Assembly (NCBI GenBank): GCA_028281005.1
Contig: JANQKS010000063.1
Coordinates: forward strand, 1-64,000
Reading direction: 5' to 3'
From: Pseudomonadales bacterium
Lineage (GTDB): Bacteria > Pseudomonadota > Gammaproteobacteria > Pseudomonadales > Azotimanducaceae
Length of the DNA: 64,000 nt
Below the pieces are notes generated by a model. The model worked only from the letters and a program-made list of their open reading frames with translations, was not told the origin of the DNA and did no database searches. Both the position numbers and the translations under genes were made by a program. Positions 35,600 to 44,208 of this stretch are shown one piece after another. The first letter of the stretch is position 1. Every line of letters begins with the position of its first letter.

Positions 35600-36075
35600 T
35601 CCAAAATTCCGCGCACAATGTATATTATGTAAAATACAGTCAATACCAAGTAATCTCATACGCAGGTGTACGCGTTTCTGCTCCCTGCTTGAGTTGTCTA
35701 ACCCGTCGATTACGAGCGATCAAAACTTTGTTCCCGTTGACGACTTTAGTTTTCCGTCGGCCTTTCATTGGTTTCTTGTGAACCATCGGAAACTCCCCGA
35801 TTGGTTACTTCTGCCATCAGCTTACAGACATTGGCTTAAAGCAGTGTTCGATCAATGTAATCGGATCGCAGACAGACATTTCATTTCACTACCTTAGATA
35901 TTTTTCTAGAAGCGTTCCATTCTCGGATCCCGCTGTGGGAGCGAAAACACAATCCACTTAAGTTTCGTCGCAGTATCAAGGGAAATTCACACTACAATAT
36001 AGAGAACTATAAGCCACACGAAATATACGCGTGGATGCAATTTAAACGGCGCATGTGTACAACGAGGTGAAATAA
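35600..36075. other. Gene-poor region before the initiating sugar transferase
   Basis: This 476-base stretch has no intact gene. The first roughly 300 bases hold a reading frame resembling part of a PAP2 phosphatase (see the pseudogene entry). The remainder is AT-rich and ends with GAGGTG, 7 bases before the GTG start at 36076. The promoter of the sugar transferase operon may lie here, but I could not pick clear hexamers. Confidence 0.5.
35601..35897 (+). pseudogene. Possible remnant of a PAP2-type lipid phosphatase
   Basis: One frame reads LIRRCTRFCSLLELSNPS, then a short gap, then FVPVDDFSFPSAFHWF and LPDWLLLPSAY. This resembles, in order and spacing, the KRPRPF...DDFSFPSGHT core of PAP2 phosphatases, with the key GHT replaced. 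The N-terminal half and the last histidine motif are missing, and neither an SD nor a proper start is visible. PAP2-type enzymes recycle undecaprenyl pyrophosphate and are common in XrtA-type loci. The resemblance was judged by eye and may be coincidental. Confidence 0.3.
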
Positions 36076-37494
36076 GTGCCACACATTCGTGTCTTGCGAC
36101 ACTACATACATACGCCTTTTTTGATGATGGCAATTGTCGAGGCTGTGGTGCTATTTGGCGCAGCGTATATTGGCTATGCAGGCCGGTTTCAGGCGTTACC
36201 CGAATTTTGGAGCTTTGTTCTACCGGCAGCTACGATAAGCCTAGTCATGGTAATTTGCATGGCCGCGATGGGGGTCTACGAATCGCGCCTGCGAGAGGGC
36301 TTCGCTGGGATGATGCTCCGAACCGCGGTTGCCATGTTTTTACTTGGCACGCTCGCAGTCGCAGTTTTGACCTTTCTCGTCCCCCCTTTAGAAATTGGCC
36401 GTGGTGTTCTCCTATTCACAGCCATCGCGGGTTTCTTGTTGGTGTCGGCTATTCGCTGGCTAAGTACCTTTATTTTTAGTGAAGATTCTTTAAAAAAGCG
36501 CGTATTGGTCTTGGGCACGGGAATTCGTGCTCAGAAAATTGCCGCAAGAATGCGCCGCAAGTCTGATCAACGGTCCTTCGTATTAATCGGATTTCTGAAT
36601 CCAAATGGCGACCAAGATTTAGTTAGTAGTTATGGTGCCCGCACTTTGTCGACTGATCAGAGTTTGCTTGCATACTGCAATCAGCATCGCGTCGACGAGA
36701 TTGTAGTTGCCATCGATGAACGTAGGCGCAACCGCGAGGCGGGAGAGTCAGGTTTACCGCTTGATGAACTTCTCGAATGTCGTCTTTCAGGTATTGAGGT
36801 CTGTGAAGTCCAAGCATTTATCGAACGAGAAGCCGGTAAAATTGACGTCGATCTTCTGCAACCTTCGTGGGTGGTGTTCTCGGACGGTTTTATTTCAAAC
36901 GTCTGGCGGGACGGTACAAAGCGGTCGTTTGACATGATTGCAGCCGTTCTACTTTTACTCATTATCTGGCCTGTTATGCTGGCCACCGCGTTTTTTATTG
37001 GTATTGGTAGCGGGTTTAAACACCCGATTCTTTATCGTCAAGAACGTGTCGGGCTAGACAACAGGCCTTTTAAAGTTATGAAGTTTCGCTCGATGACAGT
37101 CGATGCTGAGGCGCAAGGCGCCGTATGGGCGCAGCAAAACGACCCGCGTGTGACAAGAATCGGTGCATTTATTCGCAAGACCCGCATTGATGAGCTGCCG
37201 CAACTTTTCAACGTGCTAAAAGGCGAAATGAGTTTTGTAGGACCTCGTCCAGAACGCCCTATGTTCGTCAGTGATCTGGAGAACAAGCTCCACTACTACA
37301 CCCACCGGCACCGTGTAAAACCAGGCATAACGGGTTGGGCGCAGCTGTGTTATCCCTATGGCGCTTCCGTAGAAGACGCCAAAGAAAAGCTCCAATACGA
37401 CCTTTACTACCTGAAAAACCACAGCATACTGCTGGACTTAATCATACTGACCCAGACTGTTGAAGTGGTATTAGTAGGTGAAGGTGCACGGTGA
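36076..37494 (+). CDS. XrtA-type initiating sugar transferase (undecaprenyl-phosphate sugar phosphotransferase)
   Basis: A 472-residue polyprenyl-phosphate hexose-1-phosphate transferase that starts repeat-unit synthesis by placing a sugar phosphate on undecaprenyl phosphate. Four N-terminal membrane helices are followed by a Rossmann-like middle (RVLVLGTGIRAQKIA, residues about 140-260). The catalytic domain starts KRSFDMIAAVLLLLI and contains LYRQERVGLDNRPFKVMKFR, RKTRIDELPQLFNVLKG, FVGPRPERP and KPGITGWAQ. It fits the TIGR03013-type XrtA transferases. The GTG start has a good GAGGTG site 7 bases upstream. Confidence 0.93.
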   Translation: MPHIRVLRHYIHTPFLMMAIVEAVVLFGAAYIGYAGRFQALPEFWSFVLPAATISLVMVICMAAMGVYESRLREGFAGMMLRTAVAMFLLGTLAVAVLTFLVPPLEIGRGVLLFTAIAGFLLVSAIRWLSTFIFSEDSLKKRVLVLGTGIRAQKIAARMRRKSDQRSFVLIGFLNPNGDQDLVSSYGARTLSTDQSLLAYCNQHRVDEIVVAIDERRRNREAGESGLPLDELLECRLSGIEVCEVQAFIEREAGKIDVDLLQPSWVVFSDGFISNVWRDGTKRSFDMIAAVLLLLIIWPVMLATAFFIGIGSGFKHPILYRQERVGLDNRPFKVMKFRSMTVDAEAQGAVWAQQNDPRVTRIGAFIRKTRIDELPQLFNVLKGEMSFVGPRPERPMFVSDLENKLHYYTHRHRVKPGITGWAQLCYPYGASVEDAKEKLQYDLYYLKNHSILLDLIILTQTVEVVLVGEGAR

Positions 37495-37523
37495 TCGTGT
37501 TGTCTCCGGTAAGCAGGTGTCCG

Positions 37524-37982
37524 ATGACTCAAACAGAACAAGCAGAGATTCCAGATGAGTTCGAATTCGAGCGTCATCAATCGCGGCTGAGTCTGATTTG
37601 GGCTGTGTTGGTGTTTCAAGCGAAACTCATTGTGGATGGGCTAAGAGATCTCGTTCTAGTCCCGATTTCGCTAGTGGCTGCGTTGATTGGGCTGATTGCA
37701 GGTGGTAATGAACCTGATCGGTACTTCCAGAAAATTCTTGGTTTGGGAAGGCGTAGCGAAATTTGGATTAACTTGTTTGGCCACCGCAAACACGCAGCAA
37801 CTGCAGACTCGCTGATCGAGCCGCTTAAGCAGAAAGTGATGAGCGAAACCGAACAAAGAGAATGGGTGCAAAAAGCCGGGCAACAGCTCAACAAGACTCT
37901 CGATAAAGTCAATCAACGTGTTGATTCTGCGGTGAGCGCGCGAGAAGAATCTCGCAAAGAAGAACGCCGAGAACAAGATTGA
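37524..37982 (+). CDS. Small membrane protein of unknown function
   Basis: A 152-residue protein between the sugar transferase and the deacetylase genes. The frame opens at GTG 37491, overlapping the previous gene, but ATG 37524 has an AGG-type site at a suitable distance and gives a more natural start (MTQTEQAEIPDEFEFERHQ). A hydrophobic region (about residues 25-60) probably makes one or two membrane helices. The C-terminal third is highly charged and likely coiled coil. I do not recognise the family; position suggests an accessory role in polymer assembly. Confidence 0.75.
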   Translation: MTQTEQAEIPDEFEFERHQSRLSLIWAVLVFQAKLIVDGLRDLVLVPISLVAALIGLIAGGNEPDRYFQKILGLGRRSEIWINLFGHRKHAATADSLIEPLKQKVMSETEQREWVQKAGQQLNKTLDKVNQRVDSAVSAREESRKEERREQD

Positions 37983-38842
37983 ACCACGCCCTCACGATCG
38001 ATGTGGAAGATTACTTCCAAGTAGCTGCATTCAACAAAAACATTGAGCGCAGCAATTGGTCGAGCCTCGAGAGTCGAGTTGAAGCCAATACTGAGAAGTT
38101 TCTCCAACTGACTGAAAAAAAGGGAATAAAAGCGACCTTCTTCACGCTTGGTTGGGTTGCTGAAAGATGCCCTAATCTGGTACGGAAAGTGGCGGATGCC
38201 GGCCACGAGGTAGCTTCCCACGGTTACAGTCATAAACTGGTGTACAGCCAGTCACACGAAGAGTTTCGTCAGGAGACAGAATCTTCCAAAAAGCTGCTCG
38301 AAGACTTGAGCCAACAACCGGTCAACGGGTATCGAGCAGCCAGTTACTCGATCACCGAAAAGTCTTTGTGGGCGCTGGATGTCATCCAAGAGACCGGATT
38401 TGAATACGATTCCAGTATCTATCCGGTTCGCCATGATCGCTACGGTTTGCGCGGTGGTCCGCACACGCCCTACTCCATTGCGTTGCCAAATGGTGGCACC
38501 CTGGCTGAGTTTCCTATCACGACGGTCGACCTGTTTGGCTACAAATTGCCGGTGGGTGGCGGCGGTTATTTCCGCCTATTTCCATTTTCTTTTACAAAAT
38601 ATTGCTTGAAGCGCCGTTTGAGTCAACTGCCAGCCCCGTTTGTGTTCTATTTACACCCTTGGGAGCTCGACCCAGAGCAACCGCGGATTGAAGGTGTATC
38701 CTGGCTATCTCGTTTCAGACATTACAACAATTTGGCTAAAGTCGAATCTCGCCTCGATGCGCTGCTCGACTTGTATTCGTTCGGCACCATGCAGTCTGTC
38801 CTTGATGAAATGAACGAATTACCCGTCCACAGTTATACCTAA
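37979..38842 (+). CDS. XrtA-associated polysaccharide deacetylase (DUF3473 type)
   Basis: A 287-residue NodB-fold esterase. It begins at a TTG overlapping the previous TGA and opens directly with ALTIDVEDYFQV, the catalytic aspartate region. FFTLGWVAERCP, EVASHGYSHKL (metal histidines), GYRAASYSIT and FVFYLHPWELDPEQPR follow. The short C-terminal DUF3473 part with HPWE-D matches deacetylases found in exosortase A loci (TIGR03006 type). It probably de-acetylates an amino sugar of the polymer in the periplasm or while lipid-linked, although no signal peptide is visible. Confidence 0.92.
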   Translation: MNHALTIDVEDYFQVAAFNKNIERSNWSSLESRVEANTEKFLQLTEKKGIKATFFTLGWVAERCPNLVRKVADAGHEVASHGYSHKLVYSQSHEEFRQETESSKKLLEDLSQQPVNGYRAASYSITEKSLWALDVIQETGFEYDSSIYPVRHDRYGLRGGPHTPYSIALPNGGTLAEFPITTVDLFGYKLPVGGGGYFRLFPFSFTKYCLKRRLSQLPAPFVFYLHPWELDPEQPRIEGVSWLSRFRHYNNLAKVESRLDALLDLYSFGTMQSVLDEMNELPVHSYT

Positions 38843-38845
38843 CGT

Positions 38846-40087
38846 ATGTCGTTGGATATAGAGCAGGCAGACGCAGATGCCCTCAAACAAGAATTAAAGC
38901 GCATCACTAAAGCCCGCAAAGCGTTGCCGAAAGACGACTACGAAGGCAAAGCAGCGCTTTCCACCGACTTAAAGGTAGTCAAAAAAGCGCTGCACGCGCT
39001 TGAAAATTCACCCCTAAATCCGGCCCAAGAAAGTGCATCGCAATCTTTCGAGAGGCCTAATTTTGCCGGGACTTACTCAATCTCGGATCGCACCGACGGC
39101 TGGCAGAAATATGTTGCCTCTACAGCACGTAGTCATTATCACGACCTTAGATGGCGGGAGATTTTGGAAGCTGTCATGGGCCGACAAACACACTACCTCA
39201 CCGCGCGGGACAAGGCCGATAACGTGATTGGTGTTCTGCCGATCGCGCTCACTCGTTCCCGTGTGTTTGGCAACTATGGGGTGTCGCTACCCTACTTAAA
39301 TTATGGGTCTGCCATTGGCGTCGGTAAAAATGTTGAAGACGCACTCATAAACCATGCTTTCCAACAAGCTGACAAATGGGATTTGTCGCATATAGAAATC
39401 CGGGATACCGAGCTGCGTGACGGCCACACTCCCCGAACCGACAAGGTTTGTATGGTGCTGGATCTGGCCGACATTGACAGTGGCGACCAGCTACTGCTTG
39501 CCGTAGGCAGCAAGGTCCGTGCACAAGCCAACAAAGCCTTGAAATCTGGGATCTCCTTTTCCACCGGGGGAATGGATCTGCTAGATGATTACTATCGAGT
39601 TTTTGCGCACAACATGCGAGACCTCGGGACGCCTGTGTATTCCAAGGCCTTCTTTTCCGCGATCTTAGAGACGTTTCCTGAAGATACTCTCCTGGTACTC
39701 GGGCGTTATCAAGGAAAACCCGTGAGCGCTGCTTTTCTGCTAAAGCATGACGACAAGTGGGAAATTCCTTGGGCGTCTACATTACGTAGCGCTAACGCTA
39801 TCGGCGCAAACATGGCGTTGTACGCCACCGTTTTAACGACGGTGATTGAGCGGGGTGCCACGGAGTTTGATTTTGGCCGTTCCACAATCGACGCACCGAC
39901 TTATAAGTTCAAGAAACAATGGCGCGCACAGCCGAAGCAACTCTATTGGTACTACTCGAATCCTGATTTTGCCAATACATTGACAACGGGAAATCGGAAA
40001 TTTGAACTGGCGATTCAAGCCTGGAAGAGGTTGCCGCTTCCGGTCGCTAATCTGCTGGGTCCCGGAATTGTTAAGAATCTCCCCTAG
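38846..40087 (+). CDS. FemAB-family protein, XrtA/PEP-CTERM-associated
   Basis: A 413-residue protein. The first roughly 65 residues are charged and helical (KQELKRITKARKALPKDDYE), followed by a double-GNAT FemAB fold. This includes YHDLRWREILEAVMG, LPYLNYGSAIG, KVRAQANKALKSG and the end motif EFDFGRSTIDAPTYKFKKQW. This matches the FemAB proteins of XrtA loci (TIGR03019 type). They are thought to add an aminoacyl or acyl group to amino sugars. It follows the deacetylase after 3 bases, so deacetylation then N-acylation of the same residue is a reasonable inference. Confidence 0.9.
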   Translation: MSLDIEQADADALKQELKRITKARKALPKDDYEGKAALSTDLKVVKKALHALENSPLNPAQESASQSFERPNFAGTYSISDRTDGWQKYVASTARSHYHDLRWREILEAVMGRQTHYLTARDKADNVIGVLPIALTRSRVFGNYGVSLPYLNYGSAIGVGKNVEDALINHAFQQADKWDLSHIEIRDTELRDGHTPRTDKVCMVLDLADIDSGDQLLLAVGSKVRAQANKALKSGISFSTGGMDLLDDYYRVFAHNMRDLGTPVYSKAFFSAILETFPEDTLLVLGRYQGKPVSAAFLLKHDDKWEIPWASTLRSANAIGANMALYATVLTTVIERGATEFDFGRSTIDAPTYKFKKQWRAQPKQLYWYYSNPDFANTLTTGNRKFELAIQAWKRLPLPVANLLGPGIVKNLP

Positions 40088-40092
40088 AGCCG

Positions 40093-40111
40093 ACAGTGCC
40101 CTAGGCACTGT
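40093..40111. terminator. Strong inverted repeat between convergent genes
   Basis: ACAGTGCC and GGCACTGT form a perfect 8-bp stem with a 3-base loop (40101-40103). The loop is the stop codon of the minus-strand DUF1631-like gene. It lies 5 bases past the FemAB stop. There is no T run on either side, so it may act as a bidirectional hairpin barrier rather than a classic terminator. Confidence 0.5.
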
Positions 40112-40715
40112 TCTCCAACGCCAACGGCGCTTCAGCCTGAGTCAAGCACCCTGCCCCTTCCAACGTCAGATTCACCTGCCCATACATACTACCTAGCCGA
40201 TCCAGCACAAACCGGCCAAACAAGCTCTGCACCATCTCCACGGCTTCTTTTTCGAACTTCACGCTGCGGCAGGAAAGTAAGAAACCGTAGCTCACCTCCT
40301 CCGGGCTAATCGGCAAGCTGGTGCGTGCCACCTGTCGTTGGGTCGCATGGGAGGTCCGCTCAGCAATCGTCTGTAGCACAGAGCCAAAGTGCGCGGAGCA
40401 CTTGCCGGCCATGTCGTTCGCCATCATGCGCTCTTCCATGAGCTCCGGGCCATCCGCTGGGGTCCCCATCCAGGCTTGTCCTGAGGTTTGAATGCGCTTC
40501 TTGAAGGTGTGTAGCAACTGTTTTCGTCGTGATCGCAGCTCGCGCATAAGCTCGACTGCGTGACGCTGTTGCGCTTGATCTTGGTTGGCGTAAGCCATCT
40601 CAAACAAGCCGTCTTCGACGTTGTGGTAGAACCCATCCATCAAACGCGTCAGTTCGCGCGTGGCGTGGGTGTGGATCCCGGCAAAAAGGTCGTACAGTTC
40701 GTTGGGCTCAACCAT
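40101..40715 (-). CDS. Short DUF1631-like protein
   Basis: A 204-residue cytoplasmic protein. The N-terminal segment FYHNVEDGLFEMAYANQDQ, then ELMRELRSRRKQLLHTFKK, matches the start of the DUF1631 family, whose members are usually several hundred residues longer. The later part (VQSLFGRFVLDRL and GSMYGQVNL) ends without the family's large C-terminal region. Either this is a short family member or a truncated one; no frameshifted remainder is visible downstream. It has its own start after a 164-base gap from gspM. The function of the family is unclear. Confidence 0.7.
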   Translation of the reverse strand: MVEPNELYDLFAGIHTHATRELTRLMDGFYHNVEDGLFEMAYANQDQAQQRHAVELMRELRSRRKQLLHTFKKRIQTSGQAWMGTPADGPELMEERMMANDMAGKCSAHFGSVLQTIAERTSHATQRQVARTSLPISPEEVSYGFLLSCRSVKFEKEAVEMVQSLFGRFVLDRLGSMYGQVNLTLEGAGCLTQAEAPLALENSA

Positions 40716-40818
40716 CGGTTAACGTCCCTTCCCTCAAAAGTCTCATCTCTTGAAGGTCAGTTTATGACGCTGGGGGGCAAAAACGTTGATGGGGGTACGG
40801 ATAGGTTGTGACGGCGGT

Positions 40819-40847
40819 CTCGAAAATACACTGTATTACGAGTTTTT
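40819..40847 (+). terminator. Hairpin with T run, plus-strand orientation
   Basis: CTCG (40819-40822) pairs with CGAG (40839-40842), with an inner AATAC/GTATT pairing, and five Ts follow. No plus-strand gene lies directly upstream, so it may serve a short unannotated transcript or be fortuitous. Confidence 0.3.
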
Positions 40848-40879
40848 ACCTAAAGGCGGCTGTTGGCACCTATGCCGCT

Positions 40880-41392
40880 CTACTCCAGCCGCAATTGAGC
40901 GTTAACGTAGCCAGGTGCGTCTTCGCTATCGAAGGTCGCTCGTTCGATAGAAACGCCATTGTTTTCATTGAGTTGAGCAACCCACCTAATAATTTGGTTG
41001 AACGATTGTTGTTGCAATACCACACTAATTACGCCGTTAGATTCAGGCTGTAACCGGTTGAGCTTGAGGTCATGGGCGTCCGCCGCCCGCGTGATCACCG
41101 GGATTAACGCGCGGCCCGCCTGGTTGGCTTGGTTGCCTGAACGCGCAGCCTGCTTGGCGGCTTGCTCGTTTTTGCGCATCCAATCGAGCAACTGCTGTGC
41201 GTTTTGATGACGATTGGCCTCTAGCGCTCGCCAATCCGAGATGGGTTTCCATAACACCATCCACAGGACGGACACCACCACTAAACTGGCTACCGCAGCG
41301 ATAATGAGCTGTTCGCTGCGTTCACGGCCATAGTACCAACGCCCCACACCGGAGCTACGCAGACTGGTCATGGCGTTGTCAAAACGGCTCAT
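40880..41392 (-). CDS. gspM: Type II secretion protein GspM
   Basis: A 170-residue bitopic inner-membrane protein of the secretion platform. A short cytoplasmic tail is followed by one membrane helix (about residues 28-48, LIIAAVASLVVVSVLWMVLW), then a coiled segment and a small periplasmic ferredoxin-like domain that includes FNQIIRWVAQLNENNG. GspM stabilises GspL and GspE. It is the last gsp gene of the operon and overlaps gspL by 4 bases. No gspN follows. Confidence 0.9.
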   Translation of the reverse strand: MSRFDNAMTSLRSSGVGRWYYGRERSEQLIIAAVASLVVVSVLWMVLWKPISDWRALEANRHQNAQQLLDWMRKNEQAAKQAARSGNQANQAGRALIPVITRAADAHDLKLNRLQPESNGVISVVLQQQSFNQIIRWVAQLNENNGVSIERATFDSEDAPGYVNAQLRLE

Positions 41393-42645
41393 GAGGCATA
41401 CCTCACGCGTAAGCGGGAGCGTGCCCCGCTCTCTTCCTGCTCTGCACTCACCACTTCAACTTCAACACCCTCGCCCGCCAATTTTTCTTTGATGACATCG
41501 AGATCCGCATAACTTTTGAGCATGAGCTCCACGGTGAGCTCTTGGCGTTGTTCGGTGTAGCTCAGACTATCGACGATGCCGGCATCGTCAATCACGTTGG
41601 CAAATTGTGCGGTTAGGCCAACAAATGTGCTGCTGTCCGCACCGTCGCCGGTGCCGCTCTGGCCGAGTTTGGCCCGCATGCGACGGCGCAACTGATCCAG
41701 GGTGCGGGGCTGACTCTCACGCGGGAAGGCTTCTTTGTACAAGGCAAAACTCTCGGCTTCGAGGCGATCTGCTTCGGCGCTCGCCCAAAAGCCTTGCACC
41801 ACCATGCCTAGGAAGGCGACCACCACCCAGATGGCGGCCAATGCGCCTACGGCGCGCCATCTGCCAGCGTTGGCGCTTTGGGGTCGTGCGGCTTGATAGC
41901 GCTCCTGCAAGAGGTTGATGTAATTCGCATCGGGCACACGCTCGGCGAGAAAATTAAGCACTCCGCTGTCCGAGACGGCTACAAACTCAACCTCGGGATT
42001 GTTCTCCAGCTGTCCGCGCTCAATATCGCTTAACTCACCATTAATGGTGACAATGTGCTCAACGTCAAGGGTGTTCAAAGCAAACACTAGGTTGCCGCGG
42101 TCGATGGTGGCGGCTTCAGCCATGCTGGCAACCAACGCGGTGTTGCCGTCAAACAATACGCTGGCGGTACTTTCATCGCGGGGCAACACCGCGGCATCAA
42201 GGATGAAGGCGCCAGGATTTACGCCCAAAGATTTGAAACAATCCAGCCAATTTTGCATCACCTCGTGGGCGACGATGTTACAGAGCACCGGCGTACCCGG
42301 TTTGATCGCGCCGTGGGCAATGTGCATCTGCTCAATGTCCGTGGCGACAAACTCTTCCGCGGCAAAAGGCAGCGCGCGTCGAATCTGTGCGGCGCTGCGA
42401 CCCGGGACCTCGCAATTCACCACCAACACAAATTGGCTGGGTAGGAATACGACGGTGTTGCCAGGATCTCCCAACCAGTCGACGTTTGGATCAGCTATGT
42501 CGGCCAGGCCACGATAGTCGGTCACACCGCCGCCGCGCACCGAGCCGTCTGCTTCCCTGATCAGCCACTCCACACCCAGCTCATAACCCTCACCGTCCGG
42601 TAGAACGTTGGCTTCAGACAAAACGCGTATAAAAAGCCGCGGCAT
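41389..42645 (-). CDS. gspL: Type II secretion protein GspL
   Basis: A 418-residue inner-membrane protein linking the GspE ATPase to the platform. The N-terminal cytoplasmic actin-like domain (about 1-260, with LPSQFVLVVNCEVPGRSAAQ) is followed by one membrane helix (about 265-285) and a periplasmic ferredoxin-like domain at the C-terminus. It overlaps gspK by one base and gspM by four, so the three are translationally coupled. Confidence 0.92.
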   Translation of the reverse strand: MPRLFIRVLSEANVLPDGEGYELGVEWLIREADGSVRGGGVTDYRGLADIADPNVDWLGDPGNTVVFLPSQFVLVVNCEVPGRSAAQIRRALPFAAEEFVATDIEQMHIAHGAIKPGTPVLCNIVAHEVMQNWLDCFKSLGVNPGAFILDAAVLPRDESTASVLFDGNTALVASMAEAATIDRGNLVFALNTLDVEHIVTINGELSDIERGQLENNPEVEFVAVSDSGVLNFLAERVPDANYINLLQERYQAARPQSANAGRWRAVGALAAIWVVVAFLGMVVQGFWASAEADRLEAESFALYKEAFPRESQPRTLDQLRRRMRAKLGQSGTGDGADSSTFVGLTAQFANVIDDAGIVDSLSYTEQRQELTVELMLKSYADLDVIKEKLAGEGVEVEVVSAEQEESGARSRLRVRYAS

Positions 42646-43604
42646 TAAGCTTCCTCGGTGGTCACGGTCAGATTTGATCGGAACAGTTTACCAAAGTCTC
42701 GCTTTAGAACCGTAACTACGCCACTGTCTGGGTCACGATATAGCAGGCTTTGTAAGGTCACGGAGCTGCTGCCCACCTGGGCTTGTGCGTGTAAGGAAAA
42801 GTATTGGCTGTTCACAGTCAGCGCAGCGGCTACAGGGACAAAATCTTCATTGACTTGTATGAACTCGCCGGTGTCCGCAAAACTACGCTCCTCGGCCACA
42901 ATGGGCTCGGTGACGGCCAGGCTCAGTCCTTTGTCCAGTGAAGCTAAGGTGTGTGCGTTGGCGGTGTTGATATTGATCAACGTTTCTGAATCCGGCAACA
43001 AGCACACGTGGGGCAACAGCAGCCCAATTTGTTCCCGGTCCAAATTCTGCAGCAAGTAGAGCTCAGAGATATCCGTTACAGGCTGATTTGGCGTCCGGTG
43101 CGGCGGTTGGGCTATGAGGTAATCGCGATCTTCGGCTCCAAAGCCGGTGACTTCAATATCGTCATCGATCCAATCCTTCCAGGTTTCGGCAATCTGCGGC
43201 TGCAGGCCCACATTAGTGGCCAAGCGCTGCAAGCGTTCGATCGCCACCTTGCTGTCCGAACCCACCACGCTGTTGAGATTGAAACAGCCGTTAAGATCAC
43301 GCAGTTGCGCTTCCAAGTAGCCGCCTTCGTCCAATTCAAACGGCATCGTCTGCTGGGCCCACAACTCACCCATATGGTCGCTGTCTTTACCTGAGTTGGT
43401 GAGGTCTTCATAGAGGGCCTGACGCGCCAGTGTTTCCGCGCCGAGCACATAATGCAGCGCTTGGTTTTGTTCAAACGTATTCTGATGTTGGTTGATGACC
43501 AGGTTGTGGCTGGCCAGCAGACGGCTGGCTACCGCCATGAGGATGGCAACAATTAACAACACGCTGACCAAAGCAACGCCTTGCTGCCGCATGCGCTTAG
43601 ACAC
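42645..43604 (-). CDS. gspK: Type II secretion minor pseudopilin GspK
   Basis: About 319 residues. The start is taken as GTG at 43604: GGGAGG lies 7 bases upstream within gspJ and the start overlaps the gspJ stop (GTGTCTAA). The pre-helix MRQQG is followed by VALVSVLLIVAILMAVA, the prepilin helix without Glu5, as normal for GspK. The large inserted domain has LRDLNGCFNLNS and the TLININTANAHTLASL helix-hairpin segment. It caps the pseudopilus tip with GspI and GspJ. Confidence 0.93.
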   Translation of the reverse strand: MSKRMRQQGVALVSVLLIVAILMAVASRLLASHNLVINQHQNTFEQNQALHYVLGAETLARQALYEDLTNSGKDSDHMGELWAQQTMPFELDEGGYLEAQLRDLNGCFNLNSVVGSDSKVAIERLQRLATNVGLQPQIAETWKDWIDDDIEVTGFGAEDRDYLIAQPPHRTPNQPVTDISELYLLQNLDREQIGLLLPHVCLLPDSETLININTANAHTLASLDKGLSLAVTEPIVAEERSFADTGEFIQVNEDFVPVAAALTVNSQYFSLHAQAQVGSSSVTLQSLLYRDPDSGVVTVLKRDFGKLFRSNLTVTTEEA

Positions 43605-44208
43605 TCGGCACCTCCCAGATGCGCTCGACCACGCCATAAGGCGCCAATTCGATACGCATGATGATCCCCACCAAAGCCGTGGCGGGGTCTTGGTTACTCA
43701 CCCCGGCTTGAGGCCAGAACGTGTGTTCGTTGCCGCTGCCGTCCAGGGCATAAAACTCAACCTGCTCGACGTCTTCGAGCAAAGTTTGATAGGCGGGTTC
43801 TGTATCCTGCGCCCGGTCCAATACCGGCCAATAGCCGCGCAGAAGTTTGTTGTCCTGCACCAGGTAACCAACCCGCTGGACTTCAGCACGCGGCAGTTGC
43901 AAGGGGTTACGCCAGCCGCCGCGGGTGAATTCAATAGCGCCGTCTGAGCCGATGACCAGCGCTTGCAGAGGGTCGCCGTAGTTGTCGCGAATCGGCCGGT
44001 CAGCCAGTTGCATGACGTCGCGTTGGATGATCTGCATGGCGCGATGGATATCGCCCAAGCGGTCGCCGCGGTCGGAAAGGTCGTCCTGGGCGTTGATGGT
44101 ATTGGACAGAAGCTGCGCGCTGACGACCCCAATAATGGCAAATACCAGAAAGGCCACCAGAATTTCGATGAGGGTGAAACCTGTTTGGCGGGTTGTTATG
44201 CGCTTCAT
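43597..44208 (-). CDS. gspJ: Type II secretion minor pseudopilin GspJ
   Basis: A 203-residue prepilin. The leader MKRITTRQTG is cut before FTLIEILVAFLVFAIIG by the prepilin peptidase. A GspJ core follows, with MQIIQRDVMQLADRPIRD and FTRGGWRNP. It forms the pseudopilus tip with GspI and GspK. It overlaps gspI by one base and gspK by eight. Confidence 0.93.
   Translation of the reverse strand: MKRITTRQTGFTLIEILVAFLVFAIIGVVSAQLLSNTINAQDDLSDRGDRLGDIHRAMQIIQRDVMQLADRPIRDNYGDPLQALVIGSDGAIEFTRGGWRNPLQLPRAEVQRVGYLVQDNKLLRGYWPVLDRAQDTEPAYQTLLEDVEQVEFYALDGSGNEHTFWPQAGVSNQDPATALVGIIMRIELAPYGVVERIWEVPSV

Noticed and set aside
43597-43637. Longer gspK start at 43637 giving a 41-base overlap with gspJ
   Set aside because: GTG at 43604 has a strong GGGAGG site and gives a short pre-helix normal for a prepilin leader.
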